A program made the translations under genes and the position numbers. The notes beneath the pieces were generated by a model. The model did no database searches. It was not told the origin of the DNA and saw nothing but the letters and a program-made list of their open reading frames with translations. A stretch of DNA of 64,000 nucleotides, from assembly GCF_000313565.1 (NCBI RefSeq), contig NZ_HE578925.1:1-64000 (forward strand), given 5' to 3'. How positions within the stretch are numbered: position 1 is the stretch's first letter; each line of letters opens with the position of its first letter. This stretch comes from Dielma fastidiosa. GTDB lineage: Bacteria > Bacillota_I > Bacilli_A > Erysipelotrichales > Erysipelotrichaceae. This document shows positions 9,113 to 18,374 of this stretch, in pieces.

Positions 9113-9897
9113 ATAATGCCTATATTCGTCTGCTGGTTTTCTTATATACAGCTGAAAAATCCTCTGTGGATTATGAGATTGCCGTTGTTTTGATGAGGGA
9201 ATATAATCGCTTTCCCAACATACTGATTGAAGATATCGCAAAGCAGGCTTGTACGACAGCTTCAGCAGTTACTAAGTTTTGTCATAAATTAAATTATAAA
9301 AGCTTTAAGGAGCTGCGGAATGACTGTATTTGTGATGAGCAGCTTCAGGTGATTCCTAAACAGCTTGAACTTGCCCAAACCAGCTATAAACAGGCATGTT
9401 TATCTTATTTAGAGCAGGAACAGCATAACCTAGCCTTTTATATGCAGTATCATGATGAAGCAATGATTCAAAAAGCAGCTTCATTGATGCGGGCGGGGAT
9501 GGAAATCGGTGTCTGTTATGCCCCTTACAGCTATACCTGTGTGCATGTGATGCGCAATTATCTGGAGATGTTTCATATTCAGGTACAGGGTGTGCCAAGA
9601 GATCTCGATGAGGATTTTATGGCGTATCGCTTAAAGTCATCAGCTTTGATTTGGCTTATCAGCTTGCAGGGAACATGGATCAAGGAGCATTGGAACTGGC
9701 TGATTAAGCTGAAGGGTGAAGGGAAAACATTTTTAATCATTACTGCTACCTATGAAGAAACATTTAAAGAGCTGACACCTTATATTTTTCCTTTTCAATT
9801 TAAGGATACAATTCTGGATACAGCCGCTCAGATTTCTTGTCTTTTCGTGAAGCTTGCGTTTGCCTATGCGAATTTTCCAAAATTGGAAAAAAGCTGA
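9109..9897 (+). CDS. RpiR/MurR-type transcriptional regulator
   Basis: A 262-residue regulator with an N-terminal HTH_6 domain (residues about 1-75, with LIEDIAKQACTTASAVTKFC as the helix-turn-helix) and a C-terminal SIS-like sugar-phosphate sensing domain (about 110-250). The family controls sugar and amino-sugar genes. It has no convincing ribosome site of its own; ATG 9109 overlaps the stop of a 13-codon ORF. The next gene, a TIM-barrel protein, is a plausible target, though no sugar operon is adjacent. Confidence 0.8.
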   Translation: MNNAYIRLLVFLYTAEKSSVDYEIAVVLMREYNRFPNILIEDIAKQACTTASAVTKFCHKLNYKSFKELRNDCICDEQLQVIPKQLELAQTSYKQACLSYLEQEQHNLAFYMQYHDEAMIQKAASLMRAGMEIGVCYAPYSYTCVHVMRNYLEMFHIQVQGVPRDLDEDFMAYRLKSSALIWLISLQGTWIKEHWNWLIKLKGEGKTFLIITATYEETFKELTPYIFPFQFKDTILDTAAQISCLFVKLAFAYANFPKLEKS

Positions 9898-9950
9898 ACA
9901 GCGTTTATCAAAGACACCTGTTATACTGAAGCTGTAAACAGGAGGTAAAG

Positions 9951-10868
9951 ATGATGAAACGTTTTTTGGATTGTGATTTTTCTGATATGGAGGCAATGAA
10001 TAAAAAAGAATTGCTGGAATCATTAGAGGCAAGTGAGGGACGCGTGTTGATTGCAGAGTGTTCTCTGTGTCATGACAGTTTACTGCCCCCGATTAGCAAC
10101 GCGGAAATCAGTGCGGCATTTGGCGCGGATATTCTTTTATTGAATATGTTTGATGTGAATCATCCACGTATTGACGGAATCCAAGTGGCAGATGACAGTG
10201 AGGTTATTCGTGAATTAAAAAGACTGAGTGGCCGATTGATTGGGGTTAATTTAGAACCCGTTGATCCAAGGGCAGAGACAATGGGTCAAATTAAAGCGAT
10301 CTGTGAAGGCCGGCAGGCTAGTGTGGATACGGCGCTAAAAGCAAAAGCGCTGGGCATTGATTTTATCTTGCTGACCGGCAATCCAGGCACCGGTGTCAGC
10401 AATCAGACAATCATTGAGACGTTGAAAATGATGAAGGAAGCAGTCGGTGATGATGTTGTATTGATGGCAGGTAAGATGCATGCCGCAGGTTCAAAAAGTG
10501 AAGCTGGCGAAAACATTATCACAAAGGATACGATCCGTGCGTTTGTCGAAGCGGGAGCGGATGTCATTTTGATACCAGCGCCGGGTACAGTACCGGGAAT
10601 CACTTTAAATTATGTAAAGGATATGATTGCGTACGCTCATTCTTTAGATGCCTTGACACTGACATCGATCGGCACCTCCCAGGAAGGCGCTGAGGAAGCT
10701 ACGATCCGTGATATTGCCTTGATGTGCAAGATGTGCGGTACGGATCTTCATCATGTAGGTGACGCGGGTTTTGCGCCGGTGGTACCAGAAAGTATTATGA
10801 CATACAGCATTGCCATTAGAGGCAAGCGTCATACATATGCCCGTATGGCAAGATCAATTAATCGATAA
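9951..10868 (+). CDS. TIM-barrel protein resembling PEP phosphonomutase/DUF7916
   Basis: A 305-residue alpha/beta-barrel protein. Beta-strand motifs recur along it: VLIAECSLC, LIGVNLEPVD, DFILLTGNPGTGV, VVLMAGKMHAAGS and ADVILIPAPGTVPG. Similar proteins sit beside PTS or RpiR genes and have been labelled PEP phosphonomutase-like or HAD-like; no reaction is proven. The Gly-rich phosphate-binding type strands near the C-terminus (SIGTSQEGAE) suggest a phosphorylated ligand. GGAGG precedes ATG 9951; ATG 9954 is equally possible. The upstream RpiR regulator may control it. Confidence 0.6.
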   Translation: MMKRFLDCDFSDMEAMNKKELLESLEASEGRVLIAECSLCHDSLLPPISNAEISAAFGADILLLNMFDVNHPRIDGIQVADDSEVIRELKRLSGRLIGVNLEPVDPRAETMGQIKAICEGRQASVDTALKAKALGIDFILLTGNPGTGVSNQTIIETLKMMKEAVGDDVVLMAGKMHAAGSKSEAGENIITKDTIRAFVEAGADVILIPAPGTVPGITLNYVKDMIAYAHSLDALTLTSIGTSQEGAEEATIRDIALMCKMCGTDLHHVGDAGFAPVVPESIMTYSIAIRGKRHTYARMARSINR

Positions 10869-10958
10869 TGCAAGCGGGCTGTCTGATGGTTGTTATTGCA
10901 GAAAGTGACTAAAACTGTTAGAATGAATGTATATATTAGAGAATAAGAGAGGGTTATC

Positions 10959-11636
10959 ATGCAACAATATTTGATAGTTTTAGGGATTTTTGCGATTATT
11001 TATTTAATTTATTATATTTGGAAAAAGAAAAAATCCAATGCTTTAATTGACGAACTTTACAAGGTACTGCTGAATAATGATGAAAAACGGCTGAATGAGA
11101 TCTGTGATTCAAGATTGGCTAAGTTCTTATTTACACCTTATCATTTATATTACTATAAGTTAAATTTCTATACGAAGAATGATAATGAAAAAAAAGCAAC
11201 GGAAATTTTAAAGACTTTGCTGCCTTTAAAGATTCGTGATAAAGAAAAGCTGTCTTTCTTAAATCTAACTTTCCCATATTTCTTAGGTAAGGAAAATAAG
11301 AAGATGTGTGAAGAAATCGCACCGCTGATTAAGACTTTATCCGCTAAGGATAAAAATGCAGAGCTGATCTGCAGTGAAGTTGATTTATTAATGGATATTT
11401 ATATTCATCCTAACCGTGAGAGAATTGCGGAGCTGCGCGCTCTTGCTGATGAGAATGAGGGCGAGGTTAAGGCAATGTATCTTGAACGTCTGGCTATTCT
11501 GTATACGATGCTGGATGAAATGGATAATGCGAAAGCGGCTTTTGATGAAGCGGTGCCATTGGCTGAAAATGCGGCTTATAAGGCGAAGCTGGAATTACTT
11601 GCTGAAAAGATCGGCGAAAAGAAACATAAGAAATAG
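10959..11636 (+). CDS. Membrane-anchored helical-repeat protein of unknown function
   Basis: A 225-residue protein with one N-terminal membrane helix (residues 4-21) followed by a Lys-rich stop-transfer segment and a cytosolic all-helical domain. The C-terminal part (about 150-215) looks like degenerate TPR pairs (MYLERLAILYTMLDEMDNAK). TPR domains bind proteins, so a scaffold role at the membrane is possible but not shown. GAGAGGG precedes ATG 10959. A single-gene unit ending in a strong terminator. Confidence 0.5.
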   Translation: MQQYLIVLGIFAIIYLIYYIWKKKKSNALIDELYKVLLNNDEKRLNEICDSRLAKFLFTPYHLYYYKLNFYTKNDNEKKATEILKTLLPLKIRDKEKLSFLNLTFPYFLGKENKKMCEEIAPLIKTLSAKDKNAELICSEVDLLMDIYIHPNRERIAELRALADENEGEVKAMYLERLAILYTMLDEMDNAKAAFDEAVPLAENAAYKAKLELLAEKIGEKKHKK

Positions 11637-11654
11637 TTATTATAATCAGAAACA

Positions 11655-11692
11655 AGCTGCCCTGAATTTGCTTTTATAGGGCAGCTGTTTTT
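11655..11692 (+). terminator. Rho-independent terminator
   Basis: AGCTGCCCT pairs with AGGGCAGCT, followed by TTTTT. Confidence 0.9.
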
Positions 11693-11741
11693 AAAATATC
11701 AGATATATTACAGATCCAGAATCTGAAAACATGGAGGATTT

Positions 11742-12602
11742 ATGAAATCGATATATAAATCAGCACAGGGAAAGCAAAAAATAATCGATCTATATGATGA
11801 ACAGTTATCGAGACTTAATGTGCCTTATCACGATATTTATATAGCGACCTCCTTTGGTCAAACGCATCTAATTGAAGCAGGGATTCAAGCGGGGCCGCCT
11901 CTGCTTGTATTTCATGGCGGCAATGCGACTACCGCCTATAATTTATTAGCGTGTACGTTTCTGTTGGAGAATTTTCATGTTTATGCCGTTGATACAATGG
12001 GGCATCCCGGTAAAAGTGCTGAAACTACTTTATCGCCTAATAATTATGATTATGGCAAATGGGCAAGTGAAGTGATATCTAATCTTGGATTCCAGAAAAT
12101 ACGATGTTTCGGCGGTTCTTTTGGGGCAGGCATCCTTGCCAAAACGATGTGCGCGGCTCCTGAAAAAATTGAAAAAGCGGTGCTTTATGTGCCATCAGGA
12201 ATAAAGAATGCGCCTGCTATCCATTTAATAAGCATGGCATTGCCAATGCTGTTCTATCGGCTTACACATAAACCGAAATGGTTGATTAAAACCATTTTGC
12301 CAATGGCTGTATCTGAGGAAAACATTGATCATGACGCGCTTGAAACGGCAAAGTGCAGCATTGATAACGCAAGAATCAAAGCGGGGATGCCAAGTGATGC
12401 AGATCCGAATAAAATACGAAAATGTCTCGCTCCTACGCTTGTAATGGCAGGCGAAAAGGATTGTATGTTTCCAGCTGAACGGGTAATTCCACAGGCTGAA
12501 AAAATGCTTGTCAGCTGTACTGCTTATTTATTGGCAGGCAGAGGGCATATGCATAGCTTAACGAAAACTGAGAAACAAATGATTATTCAATTTCTTATGT
12601 GA
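11742..12602 (+). CDS. Alpha/beta-hydrolase
   Basis: A 286-residue alpha/beta-hydrolase fold protein. It has an HGGN oxyanion strand (near residue 51), the nucleophile elbow GGSFGAG (Ser near residue 128), a candidate acid in VMAGEKDCMF (near residue 243) and the catalytic His in GRGHMHSL (near residue 266). No signal peptide. Substrate unknown; many relatives are carboxylesterases. GGAGG at 11732-11736 sets ATG 11742. Confidence 0.8.
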   Translation: MKSIYKSAQGKQKIIDLYDEQLSRLNVPYHDIYIATSFGQTHLIEAGIQAGPPLLVFHGGNATTAYNLLACTFLLENFHVYAVDTMGHPGKSAETTLSPNNYDYGKWASEVISNLGFQKIRCFGGSFGAGILAKTMCAAPEKIEKAVLYVPSGIKNAPAIHLISMALPMLFYRLTHKPKWLIKTILPMAVSEENIDHDALETAKCSIDNARIKAGMPSDADPNKIRKCLAPTLVMAGEKDCMFPAERVIPQAEKMLVSCTAYLLAGRGHMHSLTKTEKQMIIQFLM

Positions 12603-12844
12603 AATAGTACAATTGAAATGATTGTCAGATTAATATCACCGTTTTTTTTATTACTGATTTATTAATAATAGACAAAATATATTATAAAAATTAAAGTTTT
12701 TATTTATTTTAAGCAAAAAGTTAGAATACAATAATGTTATTAAAAGATAGGTAAGGCTGGTATATATCGGGTGGAGATGAGTGCACTTAAATTTGTCTGT
12801 TGAATGCAAATTATTACATTTTAATGAAAATTTACAGAAAATGG
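12603..12844. other. AT-rich intergenic stretch
   Basis: Strongly AT-rich spacer between the hydrolase gene and the histidine-operon promoter. It contains short T tracts but no ORF with a ribosome site that leads anywhere, and no clear hairpin terminator. Confidence 0.5.
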
Positions 12845-12873
12845 TTGACATCCATTTTCTTCAGCGTTATGAT
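12845..12873 (+). promoter_or_regulatory. Histidine operon promoter
   Basis: TTGACA (12845-12850), a 17-base spacer and TATGAT (12868-12873). Transcription should start near 12880, just before the T-box stem I. Confidence 0.85.
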
Positions 12874-12879
12874 TGAATC

Positions 12880-13133
12880 AGAAATAATGTTAAGACTGGA
12901 AAGAGTAGAGCTGGGCGCAGTATAGAGAGCTTTCGTTTGGTGGAAGAAAGCCTGTTTAACAGTTTGAACACATCCACGAGCAGTCAGGGTGAATGAAGTA
13001 ATCCTGAACGGGTCCCTGCATCCGTTATCATGCTAGAGTATGTTTGTACTTGAAGAGGTTGGCATTGTGAGATGTCAATAAAATAAGGTGGAACCACGAA
13101 GTCAGCTTTCGTCCTTAGGATGAAAGCTTTTTT
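12880..13133 (+). promoter_or_regulatory. Histidine-specific T-box leader
   Basis: A T-box riboswitch that senses uncharged tRNA. The T-box sequence AAGGTGGAACCACG is at 13085-13098 and the terminator hairpin AGCTTTCGTCC/GGATGAAAGCT plus T tract at 13104-13133. Upstream, an AGAGAGC...GGTGGAAG stem I pattern precedes GAACACA, in which CAC (12969-12971) is the probable specifier codon for histidine. Uncharged tRNA-His would stabilise the antiterminator and allow the his operon to be transcribed. The specifier fits the downstream genes exactly. Confidence 0.92.
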
Positions 13134-13154
13134 GTATTTAAAGGAGGCATAAAG

Positions 13155-14264
13155 ATGCAATTCAGTATTCCGGAGGGAACCCGCGATCTTCTGCAGCGCG
13201 AGTGCCGAATTAAAAGATTAATGCAGAATCGTATTGAAGCGGTTTTCGAGCGTTGGGGATATGAGGAAATCATTACACCGGCTATTGAATATTATCGGAC
13301 TTATCAGACTGGCTTCATGCTGCCCAAGGATGAGGAGATGTATAAGTTCTTTGATCAGCAGGGACAGATTTTAACTTTAAGGATGGATATGACGGTACCC
13401 ATCGCAAGATTGGTAGCAGCCCGTTTCAAGGATCAGCAGCCGCCGTTTCGTTTTCGATATTGCGCCAATGTCTATAAGGTTAAGGAGCATTTAGCTGGTA
13501 AGCAGAATGAAGTGAGCGACTGTGGGATTGAATTGATCGGCATGAATGAGCAGGAAGGCGATCTGGAGGTGCTGTGCTGTGCGTGTGAGGTGATTGATCA
13601 GCTTTCATTAAAAGACAGTGTGCTTGAGATCGGCAACGTGAATTTTTTTCATCAAGCTTGTTTAGCCTATGGCATTGTGGATGATCAGCAGGCTTTAATG
13701 GCTGAATTGATTGACAGGAAGAATCTGCCGGCCCTTCATGAACAAGTATCCAAGCTGCAGTTGGATGATGCGGGCAAGGCATTCTTTCTGCGGCTGCCAT
13801 GGCTGTGCGGTAAAGCGGATATCTTAGATGAGGCTTTGTCCTATTGCTTCAATGATGAATTGCGTGCAATCGTGCTGGCCTTGAAAAAACAGCATGCGGC
13901 GTTAACGATGTTTAGCGATGCTGCAATTACTTATGATTTAAGTAAGGTACCGCATCTGAATTATTACAGCGGTTTGATTTTTGAGGTTTATGCGCAAGGT
14001 GCCGGCAGTGCGGTAATCAGCGGCGGCCGTTATGATCATCTGATTGAGAAGTTCGGCAAAGCGATGCCGGCGATTGGGTTTTCAATCAAGCTGGATCAGC
14101 TGCTGCCGCTGATGAGTGATGTGAGTGTTAAAAAACATGTTCTGGTATATCCGTTATGTAAACAGGTAGAGGCGTTAAAACAAGCAGCGCTCTTGCGTCA
14201 GCAGGGAATTGTCGAGCTGCGGGTTGATGATCAGGCTGACATTGTATGGTTTGAGGAGGGATAG
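13155..14264 (+). CDS. hisZ: ATP phosphoribosyltransferase regulatory subunit HisZ
   Basis: A 369-residue HisRS-like protein that partners short-form HisG to make ATP phosphoribosyltransferase, step 1 of histidine synthesis. It shows class II motifs: PEGTRDLL at residue 5, motif 2 PFRFRYCANVYK near residue 100, and the histidine-binding segment YYSGLIFEVYAQG near residue 272. The anticodon-binding domain of true HisRS is mostly missing, as expected for HisZ. AAGGAGG precedes ATG 13155. First gene after the T-box. Confidence 0.93.
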   Translation: MQFSIPEGTRDLLQRECRIKRLMQNRIEAVFERWGYEEIITPAIEYYRTYQTGFMLPKDEEMYKFFDQQGQILTLRMDMTVPIARLVAARFKDQQPPFRFRYCANVYKVKEHLAGKQNEVSDCGIELIGMNEQEGDLEVLCCACEVIDQLSLKDSVLEIGNVNFFHQACLAYGIVDDQQALMAELIDRKNLPALHEQVSKLQLDDAGKAFFLRLPWLCGKADILDEALSYCFNDELRAIVLALKKQHAALTMFSDAAITYDLSKVPHLNYYSGLIFEVYAQGAGSAVISGGRYDHLIEKFGKAMPAIGFSIKLDQLLPLMSDVSVKKHVLVYPLCKQVEALKQAALLRQQGIVELRVDDQADIVWFEEG

Positions 14265-14265
14265 A

Positions 14266-14904
14266 ATGAGTCTTTCAATTGCGTTAACCAAGGGACGTTT
14301 AGAAAAGCAGACTGTGGAAAGATTGGCGGCAGCCGGTTATGGCATCGAGGCTTTAAAAGATAAGGGACGTCAATTAGTATTTCAGGATCAGGTTAAGGAT
14401 ATACGCTATTTTCTGGTCAAAGCAAATGACTGCATCACCTATGTGAATCATGGCGTGGCAGATATAGGTGTCGTCGGTAAGGATACTTTGCTGGAAAATA
14501 TGAATGAGACCTATGAGCTGCTGGATCTGAAGATGGGCTGCTGTAAATTTATCGTCGCGGGTTTAAAAGATAAGAACCCTTTAATGAAGTTTGGCCACAT
14601 TAAGATTGGTACGAAATATCCTAACGTATGCCGGGAATATTTTCAAAAAAGAGGTATGGATGTAGAAATTATTAAGATTGACGGTTCGGTGGAACTGGCG
14701 CCGATTTTAGGCTTATGTGATGGTATTGTTGATATTATGGAGACGGGGTCAACGCTCAGGGAAAACGGGCTGGTGGTTTTTGATACCGTTTGTGATTTAT
14801 CGGCAAGATTAATTGTGAATAAGGCCAGCTTTAAATTAAAACAGGCAGAAATTTCACAGCTTTTAGAAGATTTGAAGAAAGTGATGGAGGATGAATCATG
14901 TTAG
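14266..14904 (+). CDS. hisG: ATP phosphoribosyltransferase catalytic subunit, short form
   Basis: A 212-residue short-form HisG, which lacks the C-terminal regulatory domain and needs HisZ. It catalyses ATP plus PRPP to phosphoribosyl-ATP, the first committed step. Visible motifs are the start SLSIALTKGRL, the GVADIGVVGKD loop and the PRPP loop DGIVDIMETGSTLREN near residue 155. GGAGGG at 14255-14260 and ATG 14266 give the family-typical N-terminus. One base separates it from hisZ. Confidence 0.96.
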   Translation: MSLSIALTKGRLEKQTVERLAAAGYGIEALKDKGRQLVFQDQVKDIRYFLVKANDCITYVNHGVADIGVVGKDTLLENMNETYELLDLKMGCCKFIVAGLKDKNPLMKFGHIKIGTKYPNVCREYFQKRGMDVEIIKIDGSVELAPILGLCDGIVDIMETGSTLRENGLVVFDTVCDLSARLIVNKASFKLKQAEISQLLEDLKKVMEDESC

Positions 14905-16175
14905 AGCGAATTAAACAGTCGGAAACAAAAAAGCTGGAAGCATACCTGCGCAGCCGCAGTGATGATTTAAGCTATGAGGTATTAAGTAAAGTGCAGTTAA
15001 TTCTGAGCGATGTGCGTCAGCATGGTGATGAAGCAATCATTCGGTATACGAAAGCTTTTGACGGCATTGAGCTGACTAGCTTAAGAGTGAGTGATGAAGC
15101 GCTTAATGAATGGGCAGCGGCGGCGGATGAAGCGTTTAAGGAAGCAATGACAAAGGCTAAGGATAATATTATAGCCTTTCATGAAGCGCAGAAGCAGAAC
15201 AATTATCTTCAGCAGCAATCCTTAGGTATTTGTTTAGGCCAGCGGGTCCTGCCGTTAGAGCGTGTCGGTGTTTATGTGCCAGGCGGCCGAGCTCAGTATC
15301 CATCAAGTGTATTGATGAATGTTTTGCCCGCTAAAATAGCTGGGGTGAAGCGCATCGTTATGATTACACCGCCCAGCAAGAGCGGTCAGCTTGATCCAAA
15401 AATCGCCTATGCGGCACAGCTGGCCGGTGTCGATGAGGTTTATCTGGCAGGCGGCGCGCAGGGAATCGCAGCACTGGCTTATGGCAGTGAAACCATACCG
15501 CGGGTTGATAAAATTGTCGGCCCGGGTAATATTTATGTGGCAGCCGCTAAAAAGCTTGTCTATGGCACTGTTGATATCGATATGATTGCGGGGCCCAGTG
15601 AGATTTTAGTGATCGCGGATGAGGGGGCAAGAGCTGATTATACAGCTGCTGATTTATTATCACAGGCAGAGCATGATCCAATGGCTTCTGCCATTCTGGT
15701 TACGACCTCATCAAAGCTGGCGGATCAGGTTTGTGAAGAATTGAAACGGCAAAGTGAACAGTTGCCTAAACAGGCTATTATAGCGGAATCATTAAAAGCT
15801 TATGGTAAATTAATTCTCTGTGAGACACTTGCTGATTGTGTGGAGGTTGCCAATGTGATTGCTCCGGAACATCTTGAATTAATGGTTGCCGACCCATGGG
15901 CGCTGTTAGGCTTAGTACGCAATGCCGGCAGTGTATTTCTCGGCTATTACACATGTGAGAGTGTCGGCGATTACTGGGGCGGTACCAATCATGTACTGCC
16001 GACCAACGGTACAGCCCGCTTTGCCAGCGCGCTTTCGGTGGACAGCTTTGTGAAGCGTTCTTCTTTTCTTTACTATTCGAAGGAAGCAATTGAAGCCTAT
16101 GGATCAAAGATTGTAACCCTCGCCGAATCAGAAAATCTGCAGGCACATGCCAATGCGGTCAAGGTGCGGATGTGA
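14898..16175 (+). CDS. hisD: Histidinol dehydrogenase
   Basis: A 425-residue NAD-dependent, zinc-requiring dehydrogenase that oxidises histidinol to histidine in two steps. Diagnostic stretches are VPGGRAQYPSSVLMN, IAGPSEILVIAD, SQAEHDPMA (catalytic and zinc ligands) and GTNHVLPTNGTARF. Overlaps the end of hisG by seven bases and shares its stop TGA with the hisC start. Confidence 0.97.
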   Translation: MLERIKQSETKKLEAYLRSRSDDLSYEVLSKVQLILSDVRQHGDEAIIRYTKAFDGIELTSLRVSDEALNEWAAAADEAFKEAMTKAKDNIIAFHEAQKQNNYLQQQSLGICLGQRVLPLERVGVYVPGGRAQYPSSVLMNVLPAKIAGVKRIVMITPPSKSGQLDPKIAYAAQLAGVDEVYLAGGAQGIAALAYGSETIPRVDKIVGPGNIYVAAAKKLVYGTVDIDMIAGPSEILVIADEGARADYTAADLLSQAEHDPMASAILVTTSSKLADQVCEELKRQSEQLPKQAIIAESLKAYGKLILCETLADCVEVANVIAPEHLELMVADPWALLGLVRNAGSVFLGYYTCESVGDYWGGTNHVLPTNGTARFASALSVDSFVKRSSFLYYSKEAIEAYGSKIVTLAESENLQAHANAVKVRM

Positions 16176-17185
16176 TGAAGACGATTAAAACCTATCAGGT
16201 AACGCAGAGTCAGGGGATCTTATTGAATGCTAATGAATGCGGTGAAAATCTGCCGCTTACCGTTAGAGAAGAAATTGCTCAGGCAGCTCTTGACTTGGCT
16301 TATAACCGTTATCCTGATGATGAATGTAAAGAATTACTGAACGCTTATGCGAAAGTGATGAACCTATCAACAGAACAATTAATTGCCGGCAATGGCAGTG
16401 ATGAATTGCTGGGCTTATTAATCAGTGTTTTGGCAGCTAACAAGAGCGTATTAACCCTTGATCCCGATTTTTCAATGTATGACTATTATGCTTCCGTTCA
16501 TCAGGCCGAACTGCTTAAATTTCAGCATGATCTGCATCGTCCCTTTGATCTTGACGCATTCATTCAGATGGGGAAAAAGGCGGATTTAATCTTATTTTCT
16601 AATCCAAACAATCCTTCCGGCATAGCACTGTCAGCGGCTGACTTATGTCAATTGGTGGAAGCTGCGGCGCCGATACCGGTAATCATTGATGAGGCATATG
16701 CGGAGTTTAATGATGAATCAATGATTGATAAGCTTGCTGTTTATGAGAATCTGATACTCACCCGCACTTTATCCAAGGCTTATGGCTTGGCAGGCTTAAG
16801 AGTTGGCTTCGCCATCAGTAATCCCGCCATGATTCAGCGTTTAAAGGCAGCTAAGGTGCCTTATAATGTGAACAGCTTTTCTCAGCGGGCGGCATCGATT
16901 GTTTTAAAACATGATGAAATCTTCGCACCCCGTACAGCGCAGATTATCCATGAACGGGAAAAGATGCTGGCAGCCTGTCAATCATTAAAGCATTTTACTG
17001 TATATCCTTCTAAAGCTAATTTTATTTATTTCAGAAGCAAAAGAAAAGCAGTCTTTATGAGCCTGCTTGACGATATAAAGATCCGTGATTATAGCGATGA
17101 CGGCTTTCGTATTACGATTGGCAGTCCTGATCAGAATGAGCGGATCATAAGCCTGCTTAAACAGGCGGATAAGGAGATTTTATGA
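16175..17185 (+). CDS. hisC: Histidinol-phosphate aminotransferase
   Basis: A 336-residue PLP-dependent class I/II aminotransferase converting imidazole-acetol phosphate and glutamate to histidinol phosphate. The PLP lysine is in TLSKAYGLAGLRVGF (near residue 205); the substrate and cofactor motifs FSNPNNPSG and DEAYAEF are present. I choose ATG 16175, which overlaps the hisD stop as TGATG; a GTG at 16172 is also in frame. Confidence 0.95.
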   Translation: MKTIKTYQVTQSQGILLNANECGENLPLTVREEIAQAALDLAYNRYPDDECKELLNAYAKVMNLSTEQLIAGNGSDELLGLLISVLAANKSVLTLDPDFSMYDYYASVHQAELLKFQHDLHRPFDLDAFIQMGKKADLILFSNPNNPSGIALSAADLCQLVEAAAPIPVIIDEAYAEFNDESMIDKLAVYENLILTRTLSKAYGLAGLRVGFAISNPAMIQRLKAAKVPYNVNSFSQRAASIVLKHDEIFAPRTAQIIHEREKMLAACQSLKHFTVYPSKANFIYFRSKRKAVFMSLLDDIKIRDYSDDGFRITIGSPDQNERIISLLKQADKEIL

Positions 17186-17763
17186 GAACATGCAAGATGC
17201 AGCGAGTAACAAAAGAAACAAAAATCAGCTGTTCACTCAACCTTGACGGCAGCGGTCAAAGTAAGATTGCGACCGGTATCGGATTTTTCAATCATATGCT
17301 TGAATTATTTGCCTTCCATGCCAATTTTGACTTGGAGCTGATGGCTGATGGTGATCTTGATGTGTGTGATCATCATACGATTGAAGACTGCGGTATTTTA
17401 TTAGGTGAATGCTTTAAAACAGCGTTAGCGGATAAACGGGGAATCAATCGGTATGGTTTTATGAGTCTGCCGATGGATGAAGCATTGGCAAATGTAACGT
17501 TGGATCTGTCAGGACGCAGCTATTTAGTTTATCACTTTGAATTAAAACGTGAACAGATCGGCGGCTTTTCCTGTGAGATGCTTGAAGAATTTCTGCGCGC
17601 GTTCAGCTTTAATGCGGGTATTACATTGCATGTGAATGTTGCCTATGGAACCAATGATCATCATAAGATTGAAGCGGTATTTAAAGGCTTGGGCCGCGCT
17701 TTAAGGCAGGCTGTGCAAATTAGCGGTGATGAGCTGCCCAGCACCAAGGGGTTATTAGCATGA
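17182..17763 (+). CDS. hisB: Imidazoleglycerol-phosphate dehydratase
   Basis: A 193-residue monofunctional IGPD. Metal-binding signatures DHHTIEDCGI (near residue 63) and NDHHKIEAVFKGLGRA (near residue 157) carry the conserved His and Glu ligands. It dehydrates imidazoleglycerol phosphate to imidazole-acetol phosphate. No fused histidinol phosphatase is present, and no hisJ/hisK-type phosphatase lies in this operon, so that step is encoded elsewhere. ATGA overlap with hisC; AAGGAG ribosome site. Confidence 0.97.
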   Translation: MRTCKMQRVTKETKISCSLNLDGSGQSKIATGIGFFNHMLELFAFHANFDLELMADGDLDVCDHHTIEDCGILLGECFKTALADKRGINRYGFMSLPMDEALANVTLDLSGRSYLVYHFELKREQIGGFSCEMLEEFLRAFSFNAGITLHVNVAYGTNDHHKIEAVFKGLGRALRQAVQISGDELPSTKGLLA

Positions 17764-18374
17764 TTGCCGTAATTGATTATGGCATGGGCAATCTGCGCAG
17801 TGTAGAAAATGCTTTAAAGAAGCTCAATGCCGATTATATGATTACCGCCGATAAGGAACAAATCTTGGCCGCGGATAAAATAATTCTGCCCGGTGTCGGT
17901 GCCTTTGGTGACTGTATGCGAAATCTGCGGGAAAATGGTTTGATCGAGGTATTAAATACGGCGGTATTGGATCAGAAAAAGCTCTTCTTAGGGATCTGTC
18001 TCGGTATGCAGGTTCTGTTTGAAAGCAGCGAGGAAGGTGCGCTGACACAGGGGCTGGGCTATCTGAAGGGCAAGGTTGTGAAAATGCAGGATACAAGTGT
18101 TAAGATTCCGCATATCGGCTGGAACCGCCTTGAGTTATGCGGCCAGGATGTGATAACCTCTCTGATTGATGATGAAGCCTATGTCTATTATGTGCATTCT
18201 TATTATGCTTCTGAAATTGATGAGAAGGATCTGCTTGCTTATTCAAATTATGGAACGATGCGCTTATGCGGGTTGATTCGTCATGAGAATATCATCGGTG
18301 TCCAGTTTCATCCGGAAAAAAGCGGTGAGACCGGCTTGAAAATATTAAAATATTTTGTGGAGGAACAAATATGA
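17760..18374 (+). CDS. hisH: Imidazole glycerol phosphate synthase, glutaminase subunit HisH
   Basis: A 204-residue class I glutamine amidotransferase. The nucleophile Cys is in GICLGMQ (near residue 80) and the His/Glu of the triad in QFHPEKSG (near residue 183). It releases ammonia from glutamine for HisF. ATGA overlap with hisB. Confidence 0.97.
   Translation: MIAVIDYGMGNLRSVENALKKLNADYMITADKEQILAADKIILPGVGAFGDCMRNLRENGLIEVLNTAVLDQKKLFLGICLGMQVLFESSEEGALTQGLGYLKGKVVKMQDTSVKIPHIGWNRLELCGQDVITSLIDDEAYVYYVHSYYASEIDEKDLLAYSNYGTMRLCGLIRHENIIGVQFHPEKSGETGLKILKYFVEEQI

Noticed and set aside
11416-11679. 87-codon Met/Arg/Leu-rich ORF overlapping the helical-repeat gene
   Set aside because: A frame shadow of the 10959-11636 gene; its end runs into the terminator.
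12779-12802. Short ORF MSALKFVC after GGTGGAG upstream of the his promoter
   Set aside because: Lies upstream of the mapped-by-sequence promoter, is eight codons long, and carries no histidine codons; not a his leader peptide.
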